The notes under the pieces: model-generated
What the model was told of the DNA's origin: nothing
The model's database searches: none
Seen by the model: the letters and a program-made list of their open reading frames with translations, nothing else
DNA from: Stutzerimonas frequens
GTDB lineage: Bacteria > Pseudomonadota > Gammaproteobacteria > Pseudomonadales > Pseudomonadaceae
Assembly (NCBI RefSeq): GCF_024448335.1
Contig: NZ_JAMOHM010000004.1
Location: 338,890-402,889, forward strand
Reading direction: 5' to 3'
Length of the DNA: 64,000 nt
Shown here: positions 18,645 to 28,692 of the stretch, in pieces
Position numbering within the stretch: position 1 is the stretch's first letter
Layout of the letters: every line of letters starts with the position of its first letter
Made by a program: the position numbers and the translations under genes

Positions 18645-19424
18645 GTGCAGCTGATCGACACCCACACCCATCTCGATTTCGATCCGTTCGATGAGGACCG
18701 CGCCGCGGTGATCGCCCGCAGCCAGGCCGGCGGCGTCGAGCGCATCGTGGTACTCGGCGTACATGCCGCCAACTGGCAACGGGTTTGGCAGCTGGCCGGT
18801 GAGGAGCCATCGATATATGCGGCGCTGGGCCTGCACCCGGTGTTCCTCGACGAACATCAGGACGCCCATGTCGAACAGCTGCGCGACTGGCTGGAGCGCT
18901 TGCGCGGCGAGCCGAAGCTCTGCGCCATCGGTGAGATCGGCCTGGATTACTACATCGACAATCCGGACGTCGAGCGCCAACAGCAGCTGCTCGAAGCGCA
19001 GCTGGCGCTGGCCGCGGAGTTCTCGTTGCCGGTGTTGCTGCACGTGCGTCGTGCCCATGCGCCGATGATCGCCACGCTCAAGCGCTACAGGCTCGAACGT
19101 GCCGGCGTCGTGCACGCGTTCAGCGGCAGCTGGGAAGAGGCACAGGAGTATCTGCGGCTGGGCTTCAGACTCGGCCTCGGCGGCGCCGGCACCTGGCCAC
19201 AGGCACAGCGGATGCATCGGGTCCTGCGACAGCTGCCGCTGGAGGCTATCGTACTGGAAACCGATGCGCCGGACATCCCGCCGGCCGGGCATGCCGGCGA
19301 GCGCAACAGCCCGGAATTGCTGCCGGAAATCTGCCAACGCCTGGCCGACCTCAAGGGCATCGCCCCCGAAGCGCTGGCCGCGGCCAGCTATCGCAACAGC
19401 TGCGAGCTGTTCGGCTGGCGCTGA
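18645..19424 (+). CDS. tatD: TatD family DNase/hydrolase
   Basis: The product is 259 residues. Metal-binding motifs of the TatD family are present: DTHTHLDFD at 5-13, GEIGLDYY near 100, and LETDAPDIPP near 205. Family members are Mg-dependent 3'-5' exonucleases or deoxyribonucleases of the amidohydrolase fold. The start is GTG at 18645 with a GGAG site nine bases before it, and it gives the usual amino end MQLIDTHTHLD. The convergent chemoreceptor gene ends ten bases away. Confidence 0.92.
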   Translation: MQLIDTHTHLDFDPFDEDRAAVIARSQAGGVERIVVLGVHAANWQRVWQLAGEEPSIYAALGLHPVFLDEHQDAHVEQLRDWLERLRGEPKLCAIGEIGLDYYIDNPDVERQQQLLEAQLALAAEFSLPVLLHVRRAHAPMIATLKRYRLERAGVVHAFSGSWEEAQEYLRLGFRLGLGGAGTWPQAQRMHRVLRQLPLEAIVLETDAPDIPPAGHAGERNSPELLPEICQRLADLKGIAPEALAAASYRNSCELFGWR

Positions 19425-19433
19425 ACCGCCCCG

Positions 19434-21464
19434 TCAGACGCGGAAGGCGGCGATCAGCTGCTGCAGCTGGCCGACCAGCTGGCTCAGTTCGCGGCTCGCC
19501 TGCTCGGTATGCCCGGCGCCTTCGGCGGTTCGCTGCCCGGCCTCGTTGATGGCGACGATGTTGCGATCGATGTCATGCGCCACCGCCGTCTGCTGCTCGG
19601 CAGCCGCGGCGATCTGCTGGTTCTGATCGACGATCAGCCCCACCGCGCCAAGGATATTCTCCAGCGCCTGCTCCACCTGTGCCGACTGCCCGACCGTTTC
19701 CTCGGCCAGGGCATGACTGGCATGCATGGTCTTCACCGCCGCACCGACGCCGTTCTGCAGGCGCGAGATCATCTGCTCGATTTCTGCGGTGGACTTCTGC
19801 GTGCGTTGCGCCAGGCCACGCACCTCGTCGGCGACCACGGCGAACCCGCGGCCCTGCTCGCCGGCCCGCGCCGCTTCGATCGCGGCATTGAGGGCCAGCA
19901 GGTTGGTCTGTTCGGCGATCGCCTTGATCACGTCAAGGACCTGGCTGATCGCCTTGCTGTCGCCAGCCAGCTGGTTGATCACCTCTACCGATTGTTCGAT
20001 CTCACTGGCCAACCGCTGGATGCCGCCGACCTGCGCGACCACCAGGGAACGGCCGCTGACGGTTTCCTCGTTAACGCTCTGCGCGCTGCCGACTGCGGCC
20101 TCGGCGCTGGTGGCGACCGCCTGGGCGGTGGCCGACATCTCGTTCATCGCGGTGGCCACCTGTTCGATCTGGCCACGCTGTTCGGATACCGTCTGGTTGC
20201 TCTCGCCGGATACGCTCTCCACCCGCCCGGCCTGGCGCTCCACCTCGGCAACGGTATGGCCGACGCGCTCGATCAGTTCACGGATCTGCGCCACTGTAGT
20301 GTTGAACACCTGGCCCAGCTCGCCGAGCTCATCGCGGCTCTGTACCTGATAGCGCGCGGTCATGTCGCCGGCGGCGACCTTGTCCATGATCCTGCCGAGA
20401 CTGTGCAACGAGGCGCGCGTCGAAGCGTAGAAGCCGGCATACAGGTAGGCCACCAGACACAACACCACCGCCAGGGCCGAGAGCAGCAGCGTCATCAGCA
20501 GGCGCTTCTGTTCCAACCGTTCGGCGAGTTCCACATCGAGAAATGTCAGGATGGCGTCGTTCAGCTCGTAGGTCTTGGCCATCTCGGCGCTGATGCGCTC
20601 GTAGAACTGTTCCCATGGCTGGTCCAGCGCGTCGGCCATGATCACCTCGTCCTGCAGGATGTCGCTGCTCGCCTGCAGGGACTCGCGGCTGGCCGTAGCG
20701 AAAGCGTCGAGCCGGGCTCGCGCGGCCTGGCTCGCGCCGAGAGCGTCCTGCAACTGTGCGGCGTACTGCGCCTGCTGCTTTTCCAGTTCCAGCACGAGGT
20801 TGTCCAGCGTATTGCTGGCATCGGAGTTCAGGTAGCCCTGGCCGAAGGTGTAGGAGCCCACCGCACGTCCTTCGCCGAGCGATGCGCTGATGGCCGGGGT
20901 TACCGTGGTCAGCAGCTCGGCCAGCTGACGCACCTCACGCTCGAGATCCTGGCTGAGGCCGGACTGACCGGCGACGAGCTTGATCATCACCTGCGACTGA
21001 CCCAGCAGCGTCTCGGCCATGGCCGCCTTGGACTGCAGCGATTGCTCGGCCTGGGCAGCCCGCAGACCAGCCACCAGTTCGTCGCGCCGGGCATTGAATT
21101 CGGCCACTTGCTCGGGCGCATCGCCAACAGGGGCCAGCGCCTGCAGCTGCGCCGTCAGCTCGCTTTCGACACGGTTCAGACGCGTCTGCAACGCCTCGAC
21201 ATTGCCGGTCTGGCCGATGATCGACTCGATGTGCACGAGGTCTTTCCAATCCTCCATGCTGCGCCGCACCTGCAGTGTCGAGCCGAGCAGCTCGAGACTC
21301 TGCAACTCGTTGCGGGTACCGACATACGCTCGGTACGAATCGCGCACCAGGTAGTAGTTGCTCAGCAGCATGGGAACGAAGAACAAGACGCTGACCAGGC
21401 TGAACTTCATGCCGAAGCTCAGGCGGTTCATGAACGCGATGGCGGGATACAACAGGCTATTCAC
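19434..21464 (-). CDS. Methyl-accepting chemotaxis protein
   Basis: The product is 676 residues from the GTG at 21464. This start has GGGAG five bases upstream and matches the amino end of Pseudomonas relatives ([20 protein letters not shown]); a farther GTG at 21500 lacks such a site. TM1 is at about 18-38 and TM2 ([25 protein letters not shown]) at about 325-350, giving a large periplasmic helical domain of nearly 290 residues. HAMP and signalling domains follow with [20 protein letters not shown]. It lies downstream of ampE on the same strand but has its own sigma-28-like promoter. The ligand is unknown. Confidence 0.9.
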   Translation of the reverse strand: MNSLLYPAIAFMNRLSFGMKFSLVSVLFFVPMLLSNYYLVRDSYRAYVGTRNELQSLELLGSTLQVRRSMEDWKDLVHIESIIGQTGNVEALQTRLNRVESELTAQLQALAPVGDAPEQVAEFNARRDELVAGLRAAQAEQSLQSKAAMAETLLGQSQVMIKLVAGQSGLSQDLEREVRQLAELLTTVTPAISASLGEGRAVGSYTFGQGYLNSDASNTLDNLVLELEKQQAQYAAQLQDALGASQAARARLDAFATASRESLQASSDILQDEVIMADALDQPWEQFYERISAEMAKTYELNDAILTFLDVELAERLEQKRLLMTLLLSALAVVLCLVAYLYAGFYASTRASLHSLGRIMDKVAAGDMTARYQVQSRDELGELGQVFNTTVAQIRELIERVGHTVAEVERQAGRVESVSGESNQTVSEQRGQIEQVATAMNEMSATAQAVATSAEAAVGSAQSVNEETVSGRSLVVAQVGGIQRLASEIEQSVEVINQLAGDSKAISQVLDVIKAIAEQTNLLALNAAIEAARAGEQGRGFAVVADEVRGLAQRTQKSTAEIEQMISRLQNGVGAAVKTMHASHALAEETVGQSAQVEQALENILGAVGLIVDQNQQIAAAAEQQTAVAHDIDRNIVAINEAGQRTAEGAGHTEQASRELSQLVGQLQQLIAAFRV

Positions 21465-21558
21465 ACGACGTCTCCCAATTTTATTGGTATTGGCTTGCAC
21501 GCAATTGCAACGCGCAGCAGGGCTCGTCAGAGAGTGGCATCTGCCCGGGTTATACGGG

Positions 21559-21585
21559 ATATCGGTAGGGGCTTTTGTAACTTAA
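21559..21585 (-). promoter_or_regulatory. Sigma-28 (FliA)-like promoter of the second chemoreceptor
   Basis: Read on the minus strand, TTAAGTTA (21585-21578), 11 bases, ACCGATAT (21566-21559). This matches the sigma-28 pattern and lies about 95 bases before the start codon. Confidence 0.6.
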
Positions 21586-21730
21586 GGTAATGGCCAAATC
21601 ATGGCCAGCAGTTCTGTATTGGATAGGCACCCGGCGAGGCGTCTGGCTCAAGGGTTCCAGCGATTCGACAGGCAAACCTCATACAGCGGCGTTATGGAGG
21701 TCCATCAGCGCCGCCGCTGGCGGATAAGGC

Positions 21731-22567
21731 TCAGACAAGGATCGTCCAGACCGCGATCACCGCGTACCAGAACACGCGTGTGCGCACCAGCAACGCCGCG
21801 ATCCCGTCGAGCCGCGCGATGCCCGCCTCACCCTCGGTCGCAGGCGGCAGATCGGCGGCCAGCGGACCGGCATCGGCCAGCAGGCGCCGGGCCGACACAT
21901 CCCAGCTCAACAGCTCATGCAGCAGCGCCCGGTTGACCGCAACGAAGTTGCCGACCAGGGCGAAACTGCCGAGCAATACGCGTACCGGCAACCAGTCGAA
22001 GGCATGCCGCAGCTGCTCGGCCCGCTCGCGCAGCCCTTCGAGTTCGGCGTGCTCGGCGCACAGCGCCAGCAGCCGATAGGCCAGTGCCGCCATCGGCCCG
22101 AGCAGCAGGTACCAGAAGATCACCGCAAAGAAACCCTCGTAGCTGCGCCACAGCAGCCAGGTTTGTACTGCCGATAACAGGCTCGGCGGGTCCTGCGCTT
22201 GCAGGCCGGCGTCACGCTCCGCCGCCAGCGCAGCGGCCTCCTCATCACCACGACGCCAGGCATCGCGGAACGCGCCGAGTTCAGCCTTGGCATGGCCGCG
22301 GCCGAGGCTGTAGAGCAGCACCAGCAAGTGCAGTGGCAGGCTCAACCAGCCGTAGGCCAATGGTTCCAGTGCGACCAACAGCAGGCCAAGCAGCAGCACG
22401 GGAATCAATACCAGCAAGGCCAGCGCCAGCCAGGGAGCGCCGCGCAAGCGCGGGCTGGCCTCGGCCTGGCGCAGGCGCGCCAGCCAGGGGCGGTCGTACT
22501 GCAGCCGTGGTCGCCAATCGGAGAATTTCTCCACCAGCAGCACGAGCAGAATCACCAGAAAGCTCAT
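21731..22567 (-). CDS. ampE: AmpE regulatory membrane protein
   Basis: The product is 278 residues with about four hydrophobic segments, one immediately at the amino end (MSFLVILLVLLVEKFSDWRP), which is characteristic of AmpE. The family is an inner-membrane partner encoded with AmpD and linked to induction of chromosomal AmpC beta-lactamase; its biochemical role is unsettled. It starts 15 bases after ampD and is surely co-transcribed. Confidence 0.92.
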   Translation of the reverse strand: MSFLVILLVLLVEKFSDWRPRLQYDRPWLARLRQAEASPRLRGAPWLALALLVLIPVLLLGLLLVALEPLAYGWLSLPLHLLVLLYSLGRGHAKAELGAFRDAWRRGDEEAAALAAERDAGLQAQDPPSLLSAVQTWLLWRSYEGFFAVIFWYLLLGPMAALAYRLLALCAEHAELEGLRERAEQLRHAFDWLPVRVLLGSFALVGNFVAVNRALLHELLSWDVSARRLLADAGPLAADLPPATEGEAGIARLDGIAALLVRTRVFWYAVIAVWTILV

Positions 22568-22582
22568 CGCCGTTTCCTTTCG

Positions 22583-23134
22583 TCAGCAGGTAATTGAGGC
22601 GGCACGCAAGCGCTGCCAGTCGAAGGCCGGTCCGGGATCGGTCTTGCGCCCCGGCGCGATGTCGCTGTGGCCGCAAACCCGCTCGGGGGTAATCGCTGGA
22701 AACGCGCTTTGCAGTGCCCGGCACAATCCGATCAGCGCCTGGTATTGCGCCTCGCTGAACGGCTGGTCGTCGGTCCCCTCCAGCTCGATGCCGATGGAGA
22801 AATCGTTGCAGCCCTCGCGACCGTCGAAGCAGGCCACCCCGGCATGCCAGGCCCGGTCCAGACAGGAGACGAACTGGGTAATCGAGCCATCACGCTCGAT
22901 GAGAAAATGTGCCGAGACCTGCAGTTCGGCGATTTCCTCGAAGAAGGGGTGTTCGTCGCGCTGTAGGCAGTTCTGGAAGAACTTTTGGACCCTGCCGGTA
23001 CCGAACTGGCCTGGCGGCAGGCTGATGTTGTGGATCACCAGCAGCGAAATCTCGCCGGCTGGCCGCTGGTTGAAGTTGGGTGACGGGCAATGGTGGACGC
23101 CATGGCACCAGCCGGTGGCGGTATCCAGATGCAT
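22583..23134 (-). CDS. ampD: 1,6-anhydro-N-acetylmuramyl-L-alanine amidase AmpD
   Basis: The product is 183 residues of the N-acetylmuramoyl-L-alanine amidase type 2 family. Zinc ligands are His35 (LVIHNISLPPG) and the His and Asp of GHSDIAPGRKTDPG; the conserved Glu lies in IGIELEGTDDQPF. The cytoplasmic enzyme cleaves peptide from anhydromuramyl recycling products, and its loss derepresses AmpC in pseudomonads. There is no signal peptide, as expected. It forms an operon with ampE. Confidence 0.95.
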   Translation of the reverse strand: MHLDTATGWCHGVHHCPSPNFNQRPAGEISLLVIHNISLPPGQFGTGRVQKFFQNCLQRDEHPFFEEIAELQVSAHFLIERDGSITQFVSCLDRAWHAGVACFDGREGCNDFSIGIELEGTDDQPFSEAQYQALIGLCRALQSAFPAITPERVCGHSDIAPGRKTDPGPAFDWQRLRAASITC

Positions 23135-23236
23135 CGTGAAGGTCCATGCTGACGGCAGGTCCGCAGGCTAGCGCTTGCGAGACAGGCGCTGCAAGCGCTG
23201 CCGCTGTCACCGGCATTCGCCGTTACAAACCATTCG

Positions 23237-23965
23237 TTACCCGGCCGTACCGCCCAGGCGCCGTGCCGCGGCTTTCTCTTCGCGACGGGAGGCAAGGCGG
23301 TCGGCCAGCCGTGTCGGTTCCGGCAGGCGGTAGCGGGTCACGTAGCGCATGACCAGCTCCGGTGCCGTGGCGATGCTGATCCGGTTGCCCGGCGAGACGA
23401 TCAATGGGCGCACCTTGTCCTTGCTGCGCAGCACACAGCCAATCACCTCGCCGGTCTTCTTGTCGCGCAGCGCTACCCGGGCGCCGCGCTGCAGGTCGAG
23501 TTCGTGGTGTTCACCGGTGAGCAGCTTCTTCGCTACACCGATGGTCGGCAGCCCGGTTACCACGCCCAGGTGAGCAGCGATGCCCAGGCGCCGCGGATGG
23601 GCGATACCGTGCCCGTCGGAGAAGATCAGGTCGGGAACCGCCGGCAGCTCAGCCAACGCCTGCAGCACCGCCGGCAACTCGCGGAACGACAGCAGGCCGG
23701 GCACATAGGGCATGTTGGTCGGGATTCGCGCCAGGCTGCTGCCGACCAGCTCCAGTGTCTCGGCATCCAGCAGCACCGCCGCCGCCCGGGTGATGCTGCC
23801 GCCGTCCTCGAAGCCGACATCCACCCCGGCGATCAGGCGCAGCGCTGGGAAATCGTCCTGCAGCCGCACCTGCGCGGCCAGCGTCAGTTGCAGCGCTCGC
23901 GCCGCGGCCGGGCTGCCGTCCCAATCGCCAAAAGGATTCGCTGGAAAGTGGCTGGATTCGTTCAT
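23237..23965 (-). CDS. nfi: Endonuclease V (deoxyinosine-specific)
   Basis: The product is 242 residues from the ATG at 23965, which has GGAG seven bases upstream; the frame is open to 24049. Catalytic signatures are IAGVDVGFE near residue 44, [18 protein letters not shown], and [16 protein letters not shown]. The enzyme nicks DNA at the second phosphodiester 3' to deoxyinosine and removes deamination damage. It ends about 100 bases before ampD but lies separate, divergent from the GlxA-type regulator. Confidence 0.93.
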   Translation of the reverse strand: MNESSHFPANPFGDWDGSPAAARALQLTLAAQVRLQDDFPALRLIAGVDVGFEDGGSITRAAAVLLDAETLELVGSSLARIPTNMPYVPGLLSFRELPAVLQALAELPAVPDLIFSDGHGIAHPRRLGIAAHLGVVTGLPTIGVAKKLLTGEHHELDLQRGARVALRDKKTGEVIGCVLRSKDKVRPLIVSPGNRISIATAPELVMRYVTRYRLPEPTRLADRLASRREEKAAARRLGGTAG

Positions 23966-24124
23966 GCATGGCTCCATCGGTTTCTGCGTTTCGACGTGCT
24001 GTCGAACCCGGGGTTCAGCCGTCTCGACTCTTCGAGGGCTGGACAACACGGCACAAAACTAGGACGCTCCAGCCGCAAGACGGCAGTTTCGCCTTGTTCA
24101 GCCGCAACAATAATTAGAACGCTC

Positions 24125-25114
24125 ATGCCCAACCTCGCCTCGATACAGCACATCAGCATACTGGCCACCGAAGGGGTTTTCGCCTCGACGCTCATGCAGG
24201 CCAAGGACTTCTTTCACATGGCCAGCCTGCGCTACGGCCGACAGCTCGGGATGGATCTGACGCCGGCGTTCGAAACTCGCCTGGTCAGCCCCGGCGGCCA
24301 GGCGGTGAGCACGTTCAGCGGAACCTCCATCGCGGTGGATGCCGCGCTGGACGCTGCCGACATGGTCATTCTGCCGGCGTTCTGGGGCGACTTCGACGCG
24401 CTCTGCGCACGGTACCCCGAAGTTGCGCCCTGGTTACGCGAACGGCACGCCGCCGGCGCAGTTATCTGCGGTGAAGCCACAGGGGCGTTCTGGATGGCTC
24501 AGGCGGGACTGCTGGATGGCCGGGAAGCGACCACCCATTGGCGCTTCGCAAACGAGTTCGTCGAGCGGTTTCCGGACGTACAGTTCAGCGCCGACAAGCA
24601 TCTGACCGACAGCGACAACCTGTACTGCGCCGGTGGCACGACATCGGCCTGCGACCTCTACATGTATCTGGTGGAACGCTTCTGCGGTGCGCAGGTGGCG
24701 CAGGGCATGGCGCGTGATGTGCTGTTCGAGTTGCAGCGTAGCTACAGCCCCGGCCGGCTGGGCTTCGGCGGGCAGAAACTGCATCTGGATACCCGCATCC
24801 TGCAGATCCAGGAATGGCTGGAGACCAACTACGCGGAGAAATTTCGCTTCGAAGACGTGGCCCGCCAGCACGGCATGAGCATTCGCAACTTCATGCGGCG
24901 CTTTCAGGCCGCCACCGGCGACAAGCCGCTGCATTACCTGCAACGCCTGCGCATCGAGACGGCCAAGAGCCTGCTCGCCACAACCGGCAAGAGCATCAAG
25001 ACGATCAGCTATGAAGTGGGCTACGACGATGCCAGCTTCTTCGCCCGGCTGTTCCGCCAGCACACGGAGCTATCGCCGAACCACTATCGGCAGAAGTACC
25101 GGCCGGCATCCTAG
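24125..25114 (+). CDS. GlxA-type transcriptional regulator (DJ-1/PfpI plus AraC HTH)
   Basis: The product is 329 residues. The N-terminal half (about 1-190) resembles the DJ-1/PfpI amidotransferase-like domain, with AGAVICGEATGAFWMAQAGLL around the nucleophile elbow; the position where Cys usually sits reads Gly-Glu-Ala-Thr preceded by Cys. The C-terminal half carries two AraC helix-turn-helix motifs (FRFEDVARQHGMSIRNFMRRF and SYEVGYDDASFFARLFRQH). Such regulators often control amino-acid or choline-related catabolism; target unknown here. The ATG at 24125 fits family starts, while the frame is open to 23504. Confidence 0.88.
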   Translation: MPNLASIQHISILATEGVFASTLMQAKDFFHMASLRYGRQLGMDLTPAFETRLVSPGGQAVSTFSGTSIAVDAALDAADMVILPAFWGDFDALCARYPEVAPWLRERHAAGAVICGEATGAFWMAQAGLLDGREATTHWRFANEFVERFPDVQFSADKHLTDSDNLYCAGGTTSACDLYMYLVERFCGAQVAQGMARDVLFELQRSYSPGRLGFGGQKLHLDTRILQIQEWLETNYAEKFRFEDVARQHGMSIRNFMRRFQAATGDKPLHYLQRLRIETAKSLLATTGKSIKTISYEVGYDDASFFARLFRQHTELSPNHYRQKYRPAS

Positions 25115-25220
25115 GGCAAACAGGGAAACAGCCATGGCGTGCTGAAGCGGGCAGCCGACTGCAGCGCGCGGCCTGGCAGGGAGACCGCTCCGACAACAGC
25201 GCAGTAATCGTGCGGGCGCC

Positions 25221-25253
25221 ACCGGCCGCGAAGAACGGGTCTTCGCGACCGGT
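25221..25253. terminator. Long hairpin between convergent GlxA-type gene and zapE
   Basis: Arms at 25221-25234 and 25240-25253 pair over 14 positions with one mismatch (key bases CGCGAAGA and TCTTCGCG). It lies seven bases from the zapE stop and 106 after the regulator gene. Confidence 0.6.
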
Positions 25254-25259
25254 TCACGG

Positions 25260-26354
25260 TCAGGGCTTGTGCGGACGCGCCAGATACTCGTGGGACTGCA
25301 TCTCCAGCAGCCGGCTCAGGGTGCGCTGGAATTCGAACTCCAGGCGGCCGCCGGTGTAGAGATCCTTCAGTTCCACTTCGGCGGAAATGATGAGCTTGAC
25401 GTTGCGGTCGTAGAACTCGTCCACCAGGTTGATGAAGCGACGCGCCATGTCATCCTTGGCGACGTTCATCTGCTCGACGTTGGCCAGCAGGATGGCGCCG
25501 AAGATCTTGCCCAGCTCGATGTAGTCGTTCTGGCTGCGCGGTCCGTCGCAGAGCTCGCGGAACTCGAACCAGGCCACGTCGTTGCCGGTCTTCACCGCGC
25601 GGATTTCACGGTTTTCGATCATCAGTGCGTCGTTGTTCACGACCCGGCAGTTCTCCGGCAGCAGGCTCTTGAAGCTGCGTTCCAGGCTCTGTTCGGCCTC
25701 GGCATCGAGGGGGAAGTGGAACAGCTCGGCCTGCTCCAGCGCACGCAGGCGGTAGTCGATGCCGCTGTCGACGTTGACGATCTCGGTGTGCTTCTTCAGC
25801 AGGTCGATCGCCGGCAGGAAGCGCGCGCGCTGCAGACCGTCCTTGTACAGGCCGTCCGGCACGATGTTGGACGTCGCCACCAGGCTCACGCCGTTCTTGA
25901 ACAGCTCGTCGAGCAGCGTGGCGAGGATCATCGCGTCGGTGATATCGGAGACGAAGAACTCGTCGAAGCAGATCACCCGGGCCTCGTCGGCGAAGCGCTT
26001 GCCGATGATGGTCAGCGGGTTCTTCTCGCCCTTGAGGGTCTTCATTTCCTCGTGCACGCGTTTCATGAAGCGGTGGAAGTGCGTGCGCATCTTCTGCTCG
26101 AAGGGCAGCGCGTCGAAGAAGGTATCCACCAGGTAGGTCTTGCCGCGGCCGACGCCGCCCCAGAAGTAGATGCCCTTGATGGGGCCCTGCTGCTTCTTGC
26201 CGAACAGCTTGCCGAGCAGGCCGCTCTTGTTGCGATCGTCGGCGACCAGGTCGTCGTACAGACGCTGCAGGTGACGCACCGCGTTTTCCTGGGCGGCATC
26301 GTGGAAGAAGTCAGGACGTTTCAGGTCGGCCTGATAGCGCTCAAGAGGAGTCAT
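25260..26354 (-). CDS. zapE: Cell division AFG1-family ATPase ZapE
   Basis: The product is 364 residues from the ATG at 26354, matching the length and amino end (MTPLERYQADLKRPDFF) of pseudomonad ZapE. It has Walker A GGVGRGKTYLVD and Walker B VICFDEFFVSD, the AFG1 P-loop ATPase signature. ZapE acts on the FtsZ ring late in division in E. coli. An upstream TTG at 26432 in frame has an AGGAGG site eight bases before it, so a 390-residue form is possible. The gene follows trpS on the same strand. Confidence 0.92.
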   Translation of the reverse strand: MTPLERYQADLKRPDFFHDAAQENAVRHLQRLYDDLVADDRNKSGLLGKLFGKKQQGPIKGIYFWGGVGRGKTYLVDTFFDALPFEQKMRTHFHRFMKRVHEEMKTLKGEKNPLTIIGKRFADEARVICFDEFFVSDITDAMILATLLDELFKNGVSLVATSNIVPDGLYKDGLQRARFLPAIDLLKKHTEIVNVDSGIDYRLRALEQAELFHFPLDAEAEQSLERSFKSLLPENCRVVNNDALMIENREIRAVKTGNDVAWFEFRELCDGPRSQNDYIELGKIFGAILLANVEQMNVAKDDMARRFINLVDEFYDRNVKLIISAEVELKDLYTGGRLEFEFQRTLSRLLEMQSHEYLARPHKP

Positions 26355-26517
26355 GGCGGAGTCTGGGTAGTGAAACGGGGCCGACACTTTAGCGGCGCCC
26401 TCGGTGGTTGGCAATTTACTCAGGTCGTTCAAGCGTCAGCCCTCCTGGGACAGCCGTACTTGGAAATCACCGCGTCGCCGAGCGCACCCATCGGCTGCGC
26501 CCGGCCTGCCAGCAGCG

Positions 26518-27876
26518 TTACTCGACAAGCGTGGCCAGCGCCTCGCGCACCCGCAACATGGCGGCGTCGAGCGCTTCGGCGCTCTCGTAGTGCGGGCTGT
26601 CGGCGATGCATTCGTCGTCCAGCCACAGGGTGAATTGATCGCCTTCGTCCTCGCGAAGTTCCAGGGCGTCGGGCCCGCCGGCGATCAGGCGCTGGGTCAG
26701 GCTGCCGATGGCCTTCGGATTGCTCAGCGGGCGGGACAGCAGCAGTTCCTCGCCGTCGGCGGCGAAGAAGCGGAAACGGAAGGCGCCATCGGCCTCGCGG
26801 AAGCTGGCAAAACGAGCGGTCTTGCTGGACTTCTTCTTGGTCGGCGCCGCGCTTTTCACTTCGCTGCTGAAGTTGCGCAGCCCCACCGCCTCGCGCAACT
26901 CGCCGAGGAATGGTGTGGCAATCCGGCGTGCCTTGGCCGCTCCCGCCTGCAGAATGTCTTCCAGCTCGGCCGGCTTGGCGATGAGCTGGTGATACAGCTC
27001 GCGCGCCTGGCCCAGTTCGTTGTCGAGCAGCTCGAACAGACGTTGCTTGGCATCGCCCCAGGCCAGGCCATCGAGCAGCTCCTGGCGGAAGTCAGCCTGC
27101 TGCTGCGCGGTGGCAAAGGCCTGGTAAAGCGTGAACAGGTGGGAGTTGTCCGGATCCTTCGGTTCGCCCGGCAGGCGCGAGTCGGTGACGATGCGTGCGA
27201 TCGCTGCCTTCAGCTCCTTGGCACTGCCAAACAGCGGGATGGTGTTGTCGTAACTCTTGGACATCTTGCGCCCATCGAGCCCGGGCAGCGTGGCGACGCT
27301 CTCCTCGATCACCGCTTCGGGCAGGGTGAAGAACTCGCGGCCGTTGCCGAACAGATGATTGAAGCGCTGGGCAATGTCACGGGCCATTTCCACATGCTGG
27401 ATCTGGTCGCGCCCCACCGGCACCTTGTGCGCGTTGAACATCAGGATGTCCGCCGCCATCAGCACCGGATAGCTGTACAGGCCCATGGTGACTCCGGCAT
27501 CCGGGTCTTCGCCGTTCTCCACGTTCTTGTCCACCGACGCCTTGTAGGCATGGGCGCGGTTGAGCAGGCCCTTGGCGGTGACGCAGGTCAGCAGCCAGGT
27601 CAGTTCGGGAATCTCAGGCACATCCGACTGGCGGTAGAAGGTCACGCGCTCGGCATCAAGGCCGCAGGCCAGCCAGGTCGCGGCGATTTCCAGACGCGAG
27701 CGCTGGATGCGTAGCGGATCGTCGCACTTGATCAGCGCATGGTAGTCCGCGAGGAAGTAGAACGAATCGGCGGCCGCGTCGCGGCTGGCGAGGATGGCCG
27801 GGCGGATCGCTCCGGCGTAGTTGCCCAGATGCGGCGTACCGGTAGTGGTGATACCGGTCAGGATGCGGGTAGTCAT
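26518..27876 (-). CDS. trpS: Tryptophanyl-tRNA synthetase with C-terminal extension
   Basis: The product is 452 residues. The class I signature appears as [10 protein letters not shown], the KMSKS loop as [10 protein letters not shown] near residue 200. It charges tRNA-Trp. Typical TrpS is about 335 residues; here about 110 more follow a Lys-rich linker ([12 protein letters not shown]), forming a small domain ([19 protein letters not shown]) resembling YegP/DUF1508 repeats. Pseudomonad TrpS proteins of about 450 residues are usual, so this is a lineage trait. The start at 27876 gives the normal amino end [13 protein letters not shown]. Confidence 0.95.
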   Translation of the reverse strand: MTTRILTGITTTGTPHLGNYAGAIRPAILASRDAAADSFYFLADYHALIKCDDPLRIQRSRLEIAATWLACGLDAERVTFYRQSDVPEIPELTWLLTCVTAKGLLNRAHAYKASVDKNVENGEDPDAGVTMGLYSYPVLMAADILMFNAHKVPVGRDQIQHVEMARDIAQRFNHLFGNGREFFTLPEAVIEESVATLPGLDGRKMSKSYDNTIPLFGSAKELKAAIARIVTDSRLPGEPKDPDNSHLFTLYQAFATAQQQADFRQELLDGLAWGDAKQRLFELLDNELGQARELYHQLIAKPAELEDILQAGAAKARRIATPFLGELREAVGLRNFSSEVKSAAPTKKKSSKTARFASFREADGAFRFRFFAADGEELLLSRPLSNPKAIGSLTQRLIAGGPDALELREDEGDQFTLWLDDECIADSPHYESAEALDAAMLRVREALATLVE

Positions 27877-27927
27877 GCAGTCATTCTCGAATCGTTGCAG
27901 CGCGACGGAGGGGATTGGCACGCAGCA

Positions 27928-28554
27928 TCAAAGCCGCGGGACGACCAGTTCCTTCAGCTCCACCAGCTTGCCGTGAAAAAAGTGGCCGCATTCTGCCACT
28001 TTCAGCAGCTCGTGGGGGTGCTGCAGCTGCGCAGAAAAGGCATACACGGACTCGGCATCGATCACCTCGTCCTGCTCCGGCTGGATGATCGTCAGCTGGC
28101 AATCTTCAGCCAACGACAGCGCCGCAAGACGCGACACCGCCGGAGCCACCATCATCAACCGCTGCACCGTCACGCCCTCGGCGTTCAATCGGCCGGCGAG
28201 ATTGCCGGCAACGAACCCACCGAAGGAGAACCCCAGCAGCATCAGCGGCAGCTCGGGGTTCTGCTGGCGCAGCCAGCGCAGCGCGGCCTCGGCATCATCC
28301 ACCTCACCCTCGACCATGTCATGCGCGCCGGCACTGCCGCCGACGCCCCGGTAATTGAAGCGCAGCGTGCTATAGCCGGCATCCCGCGCGGTGCGCTGCA
28401 GAGTCGAGACCACCTTGTTCAGCATGGTGCCGCCCTTGACCGGGTTCGGATGGCAGATCAGCGCCAGGCCGCGGGCCTGCGGCTGATCGAAATACAGCGC
28501 TTCCAGCACCCCGCAGGGGCCGTCGATAGACAGGGGCTCTTCGCGTTTCAACAA
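27928..28554 (-). CDS. Alpha/beta hydrolase, small
   Basis: The product is 208 residues. It has the oxyanion-hole segment CHPNPVKGGTMLN, FNYRGVGGSAGAHD, the nucleophile elbow LLGFSFGGFVAG (Ser) and a late CGHFFHGK carrying the likely catalytic His. This is the compact dienelactone-hydrolase-like group of alpha/beta hydrolases whose natural substrate is unknown. The start is a TTG at 28554 (another TTG follows directly), with GGAG eight bases upstream. It lies 51 bases upstream of trpS on the same strand, as in P. aeruginosa (PA4440 next to trpS). Confidence 0.85.
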   Translation of the reverse strand: MLKREEPLSIDGPCGVLEALYFDQPQARGLALICHPNPVKGGTMLNKVVSTLQRTARDAGYSTLRFNYRGVGGSAGAHDMVEGEVDDAEAALRWLRQQNPELPLMLLGFSFGGFVAGNLAGRLNAEGVTVQRLMMVAPAVSRLAALSLAEDCQLTIIQPEQDEVIDAESVYAFSAQLQHPHELLKVAECGHFFHGKLVELKELVVPRL

Positions 28555-28692
28555 AACAGGAACTCCGTGACCTTGGGACGAGTCGACTCGTCTTGCTAAC
28601 TAGCTGCCGATAACCGCCGCCTCGCGTTGCGGTATACAGAGCAGGTACGAGACGTTAACGTAAGCACAGCCGTTTATATAGAGGAAGGACTC

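Noticed and set aside
24125..24500. GlxA-type regulator as a functional DJ-1 enzyme
   Set aside because: The AraC domain and family context indicate regulation; a catalytic role is not supported by the residues seen.
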